Assembly (NCBI RefSeq): GCF_000715075.1 | Contig: NC_134103.1 | Span: forward strand, 72,231,519 to 72,295,518 | Source of the DNA: Nicotiana tabacum | Taxonomy: Eukaryota; Streptophyta; Magnoliopsida; Solanales; Solanaceae | Length of the DNA: 64,000 nucleotides | Reading direction: 5' to 3' | Shown: in pieces, positions 52,762 to 63,583 of the stretch | How positions within the stretch are numbered: the first letter of the stretch is position 1 | How the letters are laid out: each line of letters begins with the position of its first letter | The notes under the pieces: model-generated | What the model saw: only the letters and a program-made list of their open reading frames with translations | Database searches by the model: none | What the model was told of the DNA's origin: nothing | Position numbers and translations under genes: made by a program

Positions 52762-54714
52762 TCACTCCTTGTTCGGGTACTGGGGCTCTTCCAAAGTTAT
52801 CACCACTCTATCCCCTTTCTCTTCGACCATTCCAAGGTAATGTTTCAACCTTTGCTCATTTACCGTGAACTTGTTTGTCCCATCTTCAGATTCAATCTCT
52901 ACAGCTCCACTTGAGAACACTTGCACCACTCTAAAGGGTCCTGACCATCGGGATTTCAACTTACCCGAAAACAATCTCAATCTCGAGTTGTATAACAACA
53001 CTAGATCTCCGGGCTTGAAGTTCTGATCTAAGATGTGCTTATAATGGATCATTTTCATCTTTTCTTTGTATAATCTAGCATTCTCAAATGCATGGAACCT
53101 GAATTCCTCGAGCACATGTAACTCGGTGACTCTACTGGTGCCTGCAGTGTCTATATCCAGATTCAACTGCCACAATGCCCAAAGTGCTTTATGTTCGAGC
53201 TCTACCGGAATGTGGCATGCCTTTCCAAACACCAACTCGTATGGTGACATATCAATTGGAGTTTTAAATGCTGTGCGATACGCCCATAATGCATCATCCA
53301 GCTTCTTCGCCCAATCAGTCCTTGTTGCATTCACTGTCTTTGTTAGGACACTTTTAATTTCTCTATTGGACACTTCAACTTGCCCGCTCATCTGTGGGTG
53401 GTACGGTGTGGCTACTTTATGGAGAACTCCATACTTTTCCAACAGACGTGCGAACGTTCTATTGCAAAAATGGGTTCCACCATCACTGGTTATAGCTCTC
53501 GGGGTGCCAAAACGTGTGAAGATATTTTTCTTTAGGAAACTTGTTACCCCTTTTGCATCATTGGTTGGGAGAGCCATCACTTCGACCCACTTGGAGACAT
53601 AGTCAACCGCTACCAATATATATTTGTTACCATACGAGCTGATGAACGGCCCCATAAAGTCGATCCCCCACATGTCAAAAACCTCCACCTCTTGAATTGT
53701 GGTCATCGGCATCTCGTGACGACAAGATATATTGCCTGTCCTTTGGCATTCATCGCAACTTTTGACCCAAGCATGGGCATCCTTGAACAGGGTAGGCCAA
53801 TACAATCCCGATTCCAACACTTTTGCTATTGTCCGGATTCCTCCAAAGTGTCCACCATATGGTGAAGCATGGCAAGCTTGCAAAACAGAAGGTTGATCTT
53901 TCTCGAGGATACACCTCCGGATCATGTTATCTACACTTATTTTAAACAATAGAGGTTCGTCCCAATAATAGGCTAAACAATCGTGGAAGAACGTTTTCTT
54001 TTGAATTGAGGAGAGTTCATAAGGTACAATACCGCTTGCTAAATAGTTAGCAATATCAGCACACCATGGCATCATCTCCATTGTCACAGCAAGTAACTGT
54101 TCATCCGAGAAAGTCTCTGTTATGTCTTCAACCTCCATTCTCTTTTCAGCTCTTTCCAATCTTGAGAGGTGGTCTGCCACTTGATTGTCCGTCCCCTTTC
54201 TGTCACGAATTTCCAGATCGAATTCTTGTAGCAAAAGAACCCAGCGAATCAAGCGTGGCTTTGACTCCTTCTTTGCTATCAAGTACCTAATTGCTGCATG
54301 ATCATTATAAACAATAACTTTTGAACCAATTATGTACGACCTGAATTTGTCGAAGGCAAACACTACAACCAGCATTTCCTTTTCTGTTACAGTGTAATTG
54401 AGCTGTGCACCGCTGAGCGTCCTGCTTGCATAGTAAATTGGGTGCATCATCTTATCATTTCGCTGTCCCAAGACTGCTCCTATAGCAGAATCACTTGCGT
54501 CGCACATGAGCTCGAATGGTTGCTCCCAGTTAGGTGCAATAATGATGGGTGTAGTTATCAGTCTCTTCTTTAGCTCCTCAAATGCCAGCCTGCAATCATT
54601 AGAAAACACAAGGGGCTGGTCCTTTTCAAGAAGTTTACATAAAGGGTTTGCAATCTTGGAAAAAGCTTTTATGAATCGCCTGTAGAACCCGGCGTGCCCA
54701 AGGAAACTTCTCAT
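52762..54714 (-). CDS. Athila-2 pol 3' half: RT thumb, RNase H, integrase (650 codons open)
   Basis: The longest open frame in the window. It begins inside the RT thumb ([14 protein letters not shown]), so the ATG is not a real start; upstream stops at about 54723, 54781 and 54838 lie in the same frame. RNase [40 protein letters not shown] (HTDH is NDH, with the Asp kept). Integrase: zinc finger [11 protein letters not shown] and CDECQRTGN; core D in GIDFMGP, D in SDGGTHF, E in [10 protein letters not shown], so the DDE triad is intact; C-terminal [20 protein letters not shown]. Ends before the post-pol motif. The enzyme domains could fold, but no full-length polyprotein is possible. Confidence 0.85.
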   Translation of the reverse strand: MRSFLGHAGFYRRFIKAFSKIANPLCKLLEKDQPLVFSNDCRLAFEELKKRLITTPIIIAPNWEQPFELMCDASDSAIGAVLGQRNDKMMHPIYYASRTLSGAQLNYTVTEKEMLVVVFAFDKFRSYIIGSKVIVYNDHAAIRYLIAKKESKPRLIRWVLLLQEFDLEIRDRKGTDNQVADHLSRLERAEKRMEVEDITETFSDEQLLAVTMEMMPWCADIANYLASGIVPYELSSIQKKTFFHDCLAYYWDEPLLFKISVDNMIRRCILEKDQPSVLQACHASPYGGHFGGIRTIAKVLESGLYWPTLFKDAHAWVKSCDECQRTGNISCRHEMPMTTIQEVEVFDMWGIDFMGPFISSYGNKYILVAVDYVSKWVEVMALPTNDAKGVTSFLKKNIFTRFGTPRAITSDGGTHFCNRTFARLLEKYGVLHKVATPYHPQMSGQVEVSNREIKSVLTKTVNATRTDWAKKLDDALWAYRTAFKTPIDMSPYELVFGKACHIPVELEHKALWALWQLNLDIDTAGTSRVTELHVLEEFRFHAFENARLYKEKMKMIHYKHILDQNFKPGDLVLLYNSRLRLFSGKLKSRWSGPFRVVQVFSSGAVEIESEDGTNKFTVNEQRLKHYLGMVEEKGDRVVITLEEPQYPNKE

Positions 54715-55740
54715 TGCCTTGACCTAAGTGGGCAGTGGTAATTTCTCAATCACATCAACTTTAGCATGGTCGACCTAAATTCCCTTACTGGACACTCGAT
54801 GCCCCAAAACTATTCCTTCTTGTACAATAAAATGGCACTATTTCCAATTCAGCACCAAATTTGTCTCCACACATCTTTTGAGAACTCTTCTTAAATTGTG
54901 AAGACAATCTTTGAATGAATACCCCACCACGGAGAAATCATCCATAAACACCTCCATAATATCCTCCACTATGTCAGTGAAAATGGCTAACATGCACCGC
55001 TGGAATATAGCCGGTGCATTGCAAAGTCCAAAGGGCATTCTCCGAAAGACAAAGATGCCATATGGACAAGTGAAGGATGTTTTCTCTCTGTCTTCCGGGG
55101 CTATTGAGATCTGGTTATACCCCGAGTATCCATCCAAGAAATAGAAGTGGGACCTCCCAGCTAACCTGTCCAATATTTGGTCAATGAAAGGCAATGGGAA
55201 ATGGTCCTTTCGAGTGGCTGTATTCAGTTTCCGATAGTCCATGAAAATCTACCACCCAGTGACTGTACGAGTCGAGATCAACTCGTTATTCTCATTTTGT
55301 ACGACCGTCATTCCTCCCTTTTTCGGCACATATTGGACAGGACTGACCCAGTTACTGTCAGAGATGGGGAAGATGATACCTGCATCCAGCCACTTGATCA
55401 CTTCCTTCTTTACTACTTCCTTCATATTCGGGTTCAGCTGTCGTTGATGTTCCCTGGAAGGTTTGTTCCCCTCTTCCAAAAGAATCTTGTGCATGCAAAA
55501 GGCTGGGCTGATACCCTTTATGTCTGCCATGGTCCAACCAATGACAATCTTACATTCTTGCAATACCTGCAATAGTTGCTCTACCAGCATAGCTTGCAAA
55601 CCAGATGATATAATAATAGAAAAAATAGAATTAGGGCCCAAGAAAGCGTACCTGAGGTGGGCTGGAAGCGGTTTCAAGTCCATTATGGTGGCTCCTCTAT
55701 TGATGGTTTTGCAGATGGTGTTGCTCTCTCTTCTAAGCAT
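54715..55740 (-). pseudogene. Athila-2 reverse transcriptase
   Basis: Same frame as the integrase ORF, interrupted by stops at about 55249, 54838, 54781 and 54723. IGWTMADIKGISPAFCMHKI near 55540, MDYRKLNTATRKDHFPLP near 55240, MPFGLCNAPAIFQRCM near 55040, FMDDFSVVG near 54940. Catalytic Asp pair kept. A frameshift near 55700 separates it from the protease frame. Confidence 0.82.
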
Positions 55741-57017
55741 AGGGGCTCAAACTGAGGTTCCCTTTTCCAGAATCCTTGACCTTCAATATCCATGACCCAC
55801 TCTGCCAACCCTTCACCGTCCATCTCTTCCAAATTCATCAAGCAGGCTTCTAGTGGATCCTTGACATTAAGGGTCTCATCCTCTTCTTGCAGTATCACAT
55901 CTACGGTCTCCACTAGTGAGCAGTTTGCAAATTCACTGGGTCTCTTCATGGATTGTTGAACGTTGGATATTATTTCTTCATTGTTCAACCTCATTTTCAA
56001 CTCTCCAGTTTCACAATCAATTAATGCTCTCCTAGTGGCTAAGAATGGCCTTCCCAGAATTAGGGGTATCTCTTCATCCACCTGACAGTCAAGAATAACA
56101 AAGTCTGTAGGAAATACAAATTTCCCCACTTGCACAAGCACATCATCAAGAATTCTTGTCTGTCTTTTGACTATGCGATAAGCCAGTTGCAGTAATATTG
56201 AGGTCGGTCTAGCTTTGCCAATGCCTAGTTTTGTATAGATTGCCAAGGGCATCAAGTTTATGCTGGCTCCCAAGTCACACAATGCTTTAGCAAAAGCATA
56301 ACTCCCAATAGTGCATGGAATAGTGAAGCTACCTGGATCAGACACCTTTTGGGACATAAGTCTTGTCACTACCGCACTGCAGGTCTGTGTCAGAGTTACA
56401 GTGGACAGGTCCTGGAAGTCAAATTTCCGCGACATCAGGTCCTTCATCATTTTTTCATACCTTGGCATTTCACTCAAAGCATCCATCAGTGGAATATTCA
56501 ATTGAATCTGTCGAAGCATTTCCATGAATTTCCTGTATTGATCATCTTTCTTTTGTTTTGCCAATCTCTGAGGGAATGGTGCAGAAGTCAACCTCTGTCC
56601 ACTACTTGATGTCTTTTCTTTGTTGGAAGCTTCTAGCACAAGAGGTGCCACCTGTTCTGAGACTTGTTCACCGTCCTTCTCCTTACCCTTGTCAACCTGT
56701 GCTTGTTCATTTACAACCTCGGTGAGCTCTGCTGACTCATATGCCTCTAATGTAACTAGAGAAGTTGGCGTAGTCTCTCTCCTAAATTGAGCAACTTCTT
56801 GCTCTCTGTCTAAATTTCTTCCATTCCCGAGACTCACTACCATTAGCTGATTTGGGTTCTATTCCTTTGGGTTAATATTTGTATCTGCAAGCAATGTTCC
56901 TTGTGGGCGATTGTTCAAGGCTATAGACAACTGTCCCAATTGAGTTTCAATGCCTTTGATTGCCGAATCATGTACTGCTAACTTTTTTTGCATCTTACCA
57001 TTTGTCCCAATGAATTG
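55683..57017 (-). pseudogene. Athila-2 gag C-terminus and protease
   Basis: The 386-codon open frame (56843-55683) and its continuation upstream hold an acidic linker, [19 protein letters not shown], the protease motif [17 protein letters not shown] near 56280, and a second conserved block [20 protein letters not shown] near 56065. It ends PSIEEPP like Athila-1. A TAG near 56860 and a stop near 57018 lie upstream. Confidence 0.78.
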
Positions 57018-58336
57018 TTACAGCATGTCCCTGATTTCTGTCATGTTACTGTCCTGCTGTTGATGAGGTGGTTGGTAGGCCAATTGTTGCGGGTGATGCT
57101 GATTATAGCCCTGTTGCCTTTGAAGGCACGACTTGGCCTTGTGGTTGTGCGCCTCCAGAATTGGGGTTGTGTTGTGGCAGGTTGGGTCTGTACTGCTGGT
57201 TTGGTGCTGGTCCCCATTGTTTCCCACCTTGCCTCTGACCTCCAAAATTATTGACATAATTCATGTCTTCTCTGAATTCCTGGTTGTCATTCTCTCCACT
57301 CCACGAGCACACATATGATTGGTTTATGTAAGGAGTGCAAAATCCTCCATTCGTTGTATCAATAATGTGCACTTGCTTTGTACCCATCTCATCAATTTTC
57401 TTTGTCAGTATGCTCATTTGAGTCATGAGAGTGTCTACGTTTTCTGCATGGGAATTGTTTGGGTCAAGAGCAACAGAATGCACTATTGGTGTAAGTGTCG
57501 TACCTCTAGCCATCCAGCATGAATTTTGAACCATCTTGTCAAGAAGAATCTTGCACTCTATGAATGTCTTGCTAAAAAATGCACCCCAGCTGAAGCATCT
57601 ACATTGGCCTTCAAACTATCTGCTAAACCCATGTAGAATCTTTGTCCCAGCATCTGATCTGGAATGCCATGGTGTGGACACTTCACTAGCATACCCTTGA
57701 ACCTCTCCCAGGTTTCTTGCAAGGTCTCAGTTGGTTTCTGCCTGAACTGCAATATCTCATCAATCTGCCTTGCAGTCTTATTGGGAGGATAAAACTTGTT
57801 TAAGAACTGTTTGACTAATTCTTCCCAAGTGGCAATGGAGTTTATTGGGAGCGAATTCAGCCAAGTTTGAGCCTCTCCAGTCACAGAGAATGGAAACAAT
57901 AATAGCTTGATGGCTTCAGGAGTCACATTCGGCTGTCTTTGGGTCACACATATTGATAGGAAATTCTTCAGATGTTGTTGTGGGTCAACAGTCCCTTATT
58001 TTGCAACAAATGCAGCATGTTCTTGGTGATCTGGAATGTCTCCGCTTGTATCTGAGGTACAGCAATGGCGGTGGCTAAATTATTAGCAGTTGGTTGTGCT
58101 CAATCATAAAGAGCATCTTCTTGCACAAGAGGTGCTACCACTCCATTGTTTGGGTCAACCTGATTATTCCGATTGTTTTCGTTGACATCGTCCACGTTGT
58201 CCATTTCAATTTCGAGTGTGTTTTTTTGTTGTAACTGTTTGTTCTTCTTGTTGGCTCGATTTAATGCCCTGAATGCTTTCTTGGGGTCTGAGAGTCCTTC
58301 AAAAAGTTCACCAGTCCTCGAAGAACTTCTAGGCAT
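57018..58336 (-). pseudogene. Athila-2 gag
   Basis: ATG 58336 (MPRSSSRTGELFEGLSDPKK) lies about 130 bp after the primer site. Acidic Asn-rich segment, TAG near 58100, frameshift near 57950, then the Gag core in the 57947-57558 frame (SVTGEAQTWLNSLP, WEELVKQFLNKFYPP, ETWERFKGMLVKCPHHG). Another shift at about 57545 leads to a Gln/Asn/Gly/Pro-rich tail (57534-57018). No zinc knuckle seen. Particle protein. Confidence 0.78.
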
Positions 58337-58462
58337 ACACCTGAGTCACAGGAGAATTCAAGCGTGAGAATTTCAATGGAAAAAATTTAAACACCATAAG
58401 AAATTGATCTAAACTAAGAATCCTAGCAATTCTTCTAAGTTGTAATAAATAACACCGTTAGT

Positions 58463-58480
58463 TTCCCAGCAACAACGCCA
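58463..58480 (-). promoter_or_regulatory. Primer-binding site, Athila-2
   Basis: Minus strand TGGCGTTGTTGCTGGGAA, a decayed form of the Athila/Tat primer site, five bases from the 5' LTR. Confidence 0.7.
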
Positions 58481-58485
58481 AAATT

Positions 58486-59715
58486 TGATCACGTCTAACT
58501 ATGCCTTGTAAAAAGAACTAAGCGGTCGCTGCAAATATAACCCGATTCAAGTCCGGAGTCGAATCCCACAGGGAACTAACCTATTTACTATATCTTTAAA
58601 CAATGCTAATGATAAGCTCAGACAACTTCCGGATGCAAGAGTTTTATGAATAATCAGTAGAATTTATTTAGCTAAGGAAAAATGACAATAAAATTAGCAA
58701 TAATCAAGACTAAAATTGAATTCAAGGGTAAAAGGATCTAGGGCTATTGATTTCCCCAATTGCTGGATTAATTCTCAACTCTTTAGCTATAATCTCGCCG
58801 TAAAACTCTATGAGGATTATGAGTTCCGGGCTACCGTAATTACCTCTCGATCAATTACGATTATTTACTAGAAGCATTCTCTCGTACTACTCTAGTTAAC
58901 AATTTATGCAACTCAGAATTATCCCACCAAAGTTTCGTTATTTCTAACCCCATTTTTAAATTCAAGTAATTAATCTCTTAACTTCCCCAAAAGTGGTGTT
59001 GTTCAACAACAATCTAACCAAGTGTTCTTTCTCAAGCAACACAAGGTAACTAGACACGATTAATCGAGGGCCCTTCCAATTAACCACAATACAATACGTA
59101 GTTGAACAATCATAGAACAAACTCGGCTCAATTATAACAAAATAGAGTCAAGACTTCATCAAACAATTGGTTCCATCAACCCTAAATAATAGATTTAGCT
59201 ACTCATACTAATGGAAAATAAATCACTAAAATAATTCATAATCTACAAATAGAAGTATGAAGAAGAAGATGAAAACTCTTAGAAAATTATCCGTCTTCTC
59301 TCTCTCGTTCTTGCCTCTAAAATCTTCTAAAAACAGCTCTATCCCACTTCTGGGCGAGTTTAGGTTTCATATAGGTTTAGGTTAGTCGCCTAGAAAGTTA
59401 CATAATTAACCCTGCGTGTTTGGCTTTCGTCCGCCCGTCCGCGGCCGCGGATTTGGACTGCCTCACTGCCTTGAGTTCGCGGACCAATTCGTGGCCCACT
59501 CCATGGACGCGCACCAGGAGGGGTCGTCTCGCTTGCTTTTCTCACACTCCATGTTGACTCCAAAATACTTGTTAGCTCCCTCCTAGCCCAGAGTAGCTCC
59601 TGCAAAGCATCAAATTCTTTGCATTTTGTTATCTTTTAGCATTCAAATATTAATTAAGTGCGGCTAAATTAGAGTGTAAGTAGTATCTAAATTACATAAA
59701 TATAGCCTACTATCA
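58486..59715 (-). repeat. 5' LTR of Athila-2
   Basis: TGATCACGTC at one end and CTACTATCA at the other (plus-strand view), 1230 bp. It has a CCGCGG palindrome cluster near 59430-59520 and, on the minus strand beyond it, an AACCTATATGAAAC TATA-like sequence near 59370. The outer end is followed directly by hAT coding sequence. Confidence 0.8.
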
Positions 59716-59720
59716 CTAGC

Positions 59721-60743
59721 CTAACTCTTAAATCATTATCACAAACGCGTTGGGAAAGTCGTATTGAAAGTATTAAAGAAATACGATTTCAAACTCCACA
59801 AATAAGAAATGCTTTATTGAAATTAGTAGATGTTAGTGAGGATCCAAAAACTAAAAGCGAAGCTAGTTGTTTAGTAACTTATGAGTTTGAAAATTTTGAG
59901 TTTTTACTAGGTATGACTATTTGGTATGATATACTATTTGCAGTTAATTCAGTTAGCAAACATTTATAATCAAAAGATATGCATATTGATGTTGCCATAG
60001 ATTAACTTAGGAGTTTGATTTCTTTTTTTTAAAAATATAGAGAAGAAGGATTTGCAACTGTCATGATTTCTCCTAAGCAAATTGCATATGAGTTGAATAT
60101 AGAACCTGAATTTTGTAATAAACGTGTAATATATAGAAAGAAACAATTTGATGAGAGTGTTGATAATAAAATTACAAAATCTCTTAAAGAATCTTTTAGA
60201 GTTGATTACTTCTTATACCTAGTAGACTAAGCTATTTTTTCACTTTAAAGTAGATTTAAACAATTTGAAGCATATGAAAATGTTTTTGGTTTCCTATTTA
60301 GTGGCAAAAAGTTGAGATCTCTAGATGATGAGAACTTAAAGAAAAATTGTCTTAACCTTGAATGTTCTTTGAAACATAATAGTAACTCTGATATTGATGG
60401 TTTAGACTTATTTTATGAATTAAAAGTTTTAAGGAAAATAATACATGTAGAAGATGATACTCTAATCGATATACTTAATCATATAAAAAGACTTGATTCT
60501 TTTCCAAATACTTATATTGCTTATAGAATAATGTTAACAATTCCTGTAACAGTTGCCTCAGCGGAAAGAAGTTTTTCAAAATTAAAATTAATAAAATCTT
60601 ACTTAAGATCAACAATGTCTCAAGATAGATTAAATGGATTAGCTATATTATCAATTGAAAAAGAATTATTAGAAGAAATCGATTACAAACAAATTATTAA
60701 TAATTTCGCATCTCAAAAAGCTAGAAAAATAAATTTCAAATAA
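59721..60743 (+). pseudogene. hAT transposase, C-terminal part with dimerisation domain
   Basis: The frame resumes right after Athila-2 with LTLKSLSQTRWESRIESIK. Stops and a poly(T)/frameshift area lie near 59970-60050 and 60220-60250. From 60312 a 143-codon stretch is open and ends in the hAT family C-terminal dimerisation domain (VASAERSFSKLKLIKSYLRS, RLNGLAILSIEKE). The central catalytic part between the zinc finger and here (roughly 250 residues by family comparison) is missing. Confidence 0.82.
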
Positions 60744-60817
60744 AATTATGAGTTTTCTTCTACAACAAAAAGATTAGGGCCCCTTATTGAAGTTTGGCTT
60801 TAGGCCACAAATATCAT

Positions 60818-60830
60818 TAAGCCGCCCCTG
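60818..60830 (-). repeat. Right terminal inverted repeat of the hAT element
   Basis: Plus strand ends TTAAGCCGCCCCTG, then the duplication ATTATTGG. Read from outside, CAGGGGCGGC matches the left end CGGGGCCGGC with small differences. Confidence 0.7.
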
Positions 60831-60838
60831 ATTATTGG
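60831..60838. other. 8-bp target duplication ATTATTGG, right
   Basis: Matches 48296-48303; confirms both ends of the hAT element. Confidence 0.85.
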
Positions 60839-61329
60839 CATAGTACGTAGCATGTAATGCTCCCTATTGAAGGATAGGATAACACGCTTATGTTTTCATC
60901 TAGCCATACATTGTTGTAATTTGAAGTTTGAAATTCTCTGACGACTTTAAAACCCGATCCTTTTGAATATTTTTCACTATACGAAATAATTGGAGACTTT
61001 TATCTAAATATTTTGACTCCCGTAAGGTGAAAACAATAGTATTTTAAGGTGACAATTTGATCTTATTTATATTTCTTTAGATCTATCCGTATTTGTCAGG
61101 GTCATCTTTATTTTATTAAAATTTATAATTTGTGTAAGAATAAGTATGGGATTTTGAGAATTTTTATTTTCAATGAATTCTTAATTGAATAGTAGAATAA
61201 AACGGTACACATCGATTCAAAATTAATAGTATTCATGATTTATATTACTGATTTCTATTAGTTGTAATTTGTACATTGATTTGTAGTAGTTGTTGTTTCA
61301 CACTGTTTGTTTTCGTTCTTATAAGTAAG
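60839..61329. other. AT-rich non-coding DNA right of the hAT element
   Basis: About 490 bp, no ORF or repeat signature recognised. Continuation of the sequence at 47026-48295 before the hAT insertion. Confidence 0.5.
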
Positions 61330-62149
61330 TGTCACGACCACAAATTCCCTGCGTAGGATATCGTGATGACACCTACTCTCTAAGCTTAACTTCCTGCTCT
61401 TGAGCGTAATAAAAATTTAAATCTGAAATAAATAAACTACAATTCAAAAAATAAGTCATAAGTTTCTAAGAATTTATTCTCTATGTCTCTATACATCGGA
61501 GTCTAAAATAAATAAGGAAGACAACATAGTAAGATTGAAGGGGACTTCGGAATCTGCGGTCGCTGGCAGATATACCTCGAAGTCTCCTCGTACAGCTAGT
61601 TTACTGATGCCTGGTCTGATAAGTTGTACCTGGATTTGCACAAAAAGATATGTAGAAGCGTAGTATGAGTATACCACATCGGTACCTAGTAAGTGCCAAG
61701 CCTAACCTCGATAGAGTAGTGATGAGATCAGGTCAGACCCTACTGAAAAATAATAATAGATGGCATGGTAAAATATTTCACAATATAATAAAACAAAATG
61801 ACAATGGAAATGAATCAAGTAGTAGGTCATCATTTAATTACACAAATAATACCTCGTGGAACAAAACAAAATTTCTTTTCAACTTTAAAAAAAATCACGA
61901 ACAAATCAAAGGCAACTACGACCATAAATCAACATCAACAAGAGCACTGCCGAGGTACCGCCTCGTAGTCCCAAATCATAAATAAATTCACAATATCTCA
62001 TATCCTTATCTCACCGCGGGAGCCTTTACATTTTATTTTAAAGAAAATATTTTTTTTTTCTGAAATAGCATCCCGCATTTTAGCCATCCTTATCACACTT
62101 CATGACTTCTAATAGTTTTCCCTACTAGCCATACGTATCAAGCCACCCT

Positions 62150-62205
62150 TATCTCACCGCATGCGTTTCAATACCCAGACCTTATACCATCGCATGCGTA
62201 TCAAT
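62150..62205. repeat. GCATGCG repeats in the right-hand chromovirus LTR
   Basis: Two units containing CCGCATGCG or TCGCATGCG with flanking GTATCAA or GTTTCAA, plus a decayed third near 62130. They occupy the place where the 35095 LTR has its CACGTG repeats. Confidence 0.6.
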
Positions 62206-63291
62206 ATCACAATATATCAGAATTTGCACCTCAAGTGCTCAAATAATTTAACTTGCAAATAAATTAATTCAACAACAATATTTTTCACAATAAAGAGCTC
62301 ACGGCTCATGCCAAAATAAATCATCAATAATAGTTTTCCACAAATGAGAGCACACAGCTCCATCACAATGAGTACGAAAATCTTACAAAAATATTCAGGA
62401 ATAAATAATTCAGTAAAATAATATTTTAAAATCTTTAATACGTTGCTTCAATACCAAATTTAAAATGTCAAATACTTCATATTAATAATATATATTTTAA
62501 AGAGAATCAACCTTCAAATAATATACAGAATAAAAGAAATCAAGTTCCAACTAAATAGGTAAAATAATTAGTAGGAAAATGCCATGCAAATTTAAAGTAT
62601 ATAAATCAAATCAGTGATGGAGAATATAACAAGATTTAATAATTTAATTAATATGCAACAGTGATCTACACAATTTAAAAATATAATCATTCACATTTAT
62701 TTCCTGTACACACTCGTCACCTCGTGTACACGACTTTCATCATATTACAATTAATACCAATCCTAGGAAAAATTTCCCTCACACAAAGTTAGACAAGTCA
62801 CTTACCTCGACTTGCTCCAATTTAACTAAGTAGTATGATTTTTTCTCAATTTTCCGACTCCGATCAATTCGTATCTAGTCATAATTAATTCGATACAGTC
62901 AACAAAAATTATAGGAATCAATTTCATAAGAAAATACTATATTTTCAATTTAACCACGTCTCGGAATCCGGCGAAACTCACAAAATCCGATAACCCATTC
63001 AATTATGAGTCCAACCATACCAGTTTCACTCCAATCCGACTCCGAATCGACACCGAAATCGTAAAAATTTATTTTATGAGATTTTTAAAATTTTTCCAAA
63101 TTTCCATCTCAATACGCTAATTAAATAGTATAAACAATGATATATTCGTGTATATTGACCAAATCCGAGTTAGAATCACTTACCCAAATGTTTCTCCTTG
63201 AAAATCTGCCAAAAATCGATTATGCTCAAGCTCAAGTTCGTCAAAAATGGCAAATGGGATGAAGTCCCCTATTTTTATAACTTACAGATCT

Positions 63292-63583
63292 GTCAGGGAG
63301 CCCGATTTGTCAGGGAATCCGATTTTGACAGGGAGTCCGACTTTGACAGGGAGTCCGATTTTGACAGAGAGCCCGATTTTGACAAGGAGTCCGATTTTGA
63401 CAGGGAGCCCGATTTTGACAAGGCAACTCGATTTTGACAGGGAGTTCGATTAGAACAGGGAACCCAATTTTGACAGGCAGTCTGATTTTGACAGGGAGTC
63501 TGATTTTGACAGGGAGCCCGATTTTGACAGGCAGCTCGATTTTGACAGGTAGCCCGATTTTGGACAGGCAGCCCGATTTTTGA
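63292..63583. repeat. Tandem array of about 16 units of 18 bp
   Basis: Units of the type GACAGGGAGTCCGATTTT, with variable AGCCC, AGTCC, CAGCT and one or two extra bases in the last units. Because 18 is a multiple of three, frames stay open through it; those ORFs are by-products. It occupies the same place in the LTR as the TTCGCG array of the other chromovirus. Confidence 0.9.

Larger units (their letters stand above)
50348..59715 (-). mobile_element. Athila-type Ty3/gypsy element (Athila-2)
   Basis: Minus strand: 5' LTR (59715-58486, TGATAGTAGG...GTGATCA), primer site (58480-58463), gag, protease, RT, RNase H, integrase, two post-pol motif copies, a palindrome-rich spacer, the extra ORF and a purine tract (50450-50432) with only about 85 bp of 3' LTR left. 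It was inserted in the hAT transposase gene, which resumes at the base after 59715. The 3' LTR was lost when the chromovirus LTR fragment joined. Better preserved than Athila-1. Confidence 0.85.
48304..60830 (+). mobile_element. hAT DNA transposon, enlarged by nested insertions
   Basis: Ends CGGGGCCGGCCC (left) and GGGGCGGC on the other strand (right, ...GCCGCCCCTG) form short terminal inverted repeats. With the 8-bp duplication and a hAT transposase in two pieces (48872-49763, 59721-60743) this is a hAT element. Without the inserts (49764-59715) it is about 2.6 kb. The middle of the transposase is missing, so the copy is dead. Confidence 0.85.

Noticed and set aside
63292..63583. Regular repeat array resembling a CRISPR array
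   Set aside because: The 18-bp units are directly adjacent with no unique spacers, no cas genes occur, and it lies inside a plant LTR. It is a tandem repeat.
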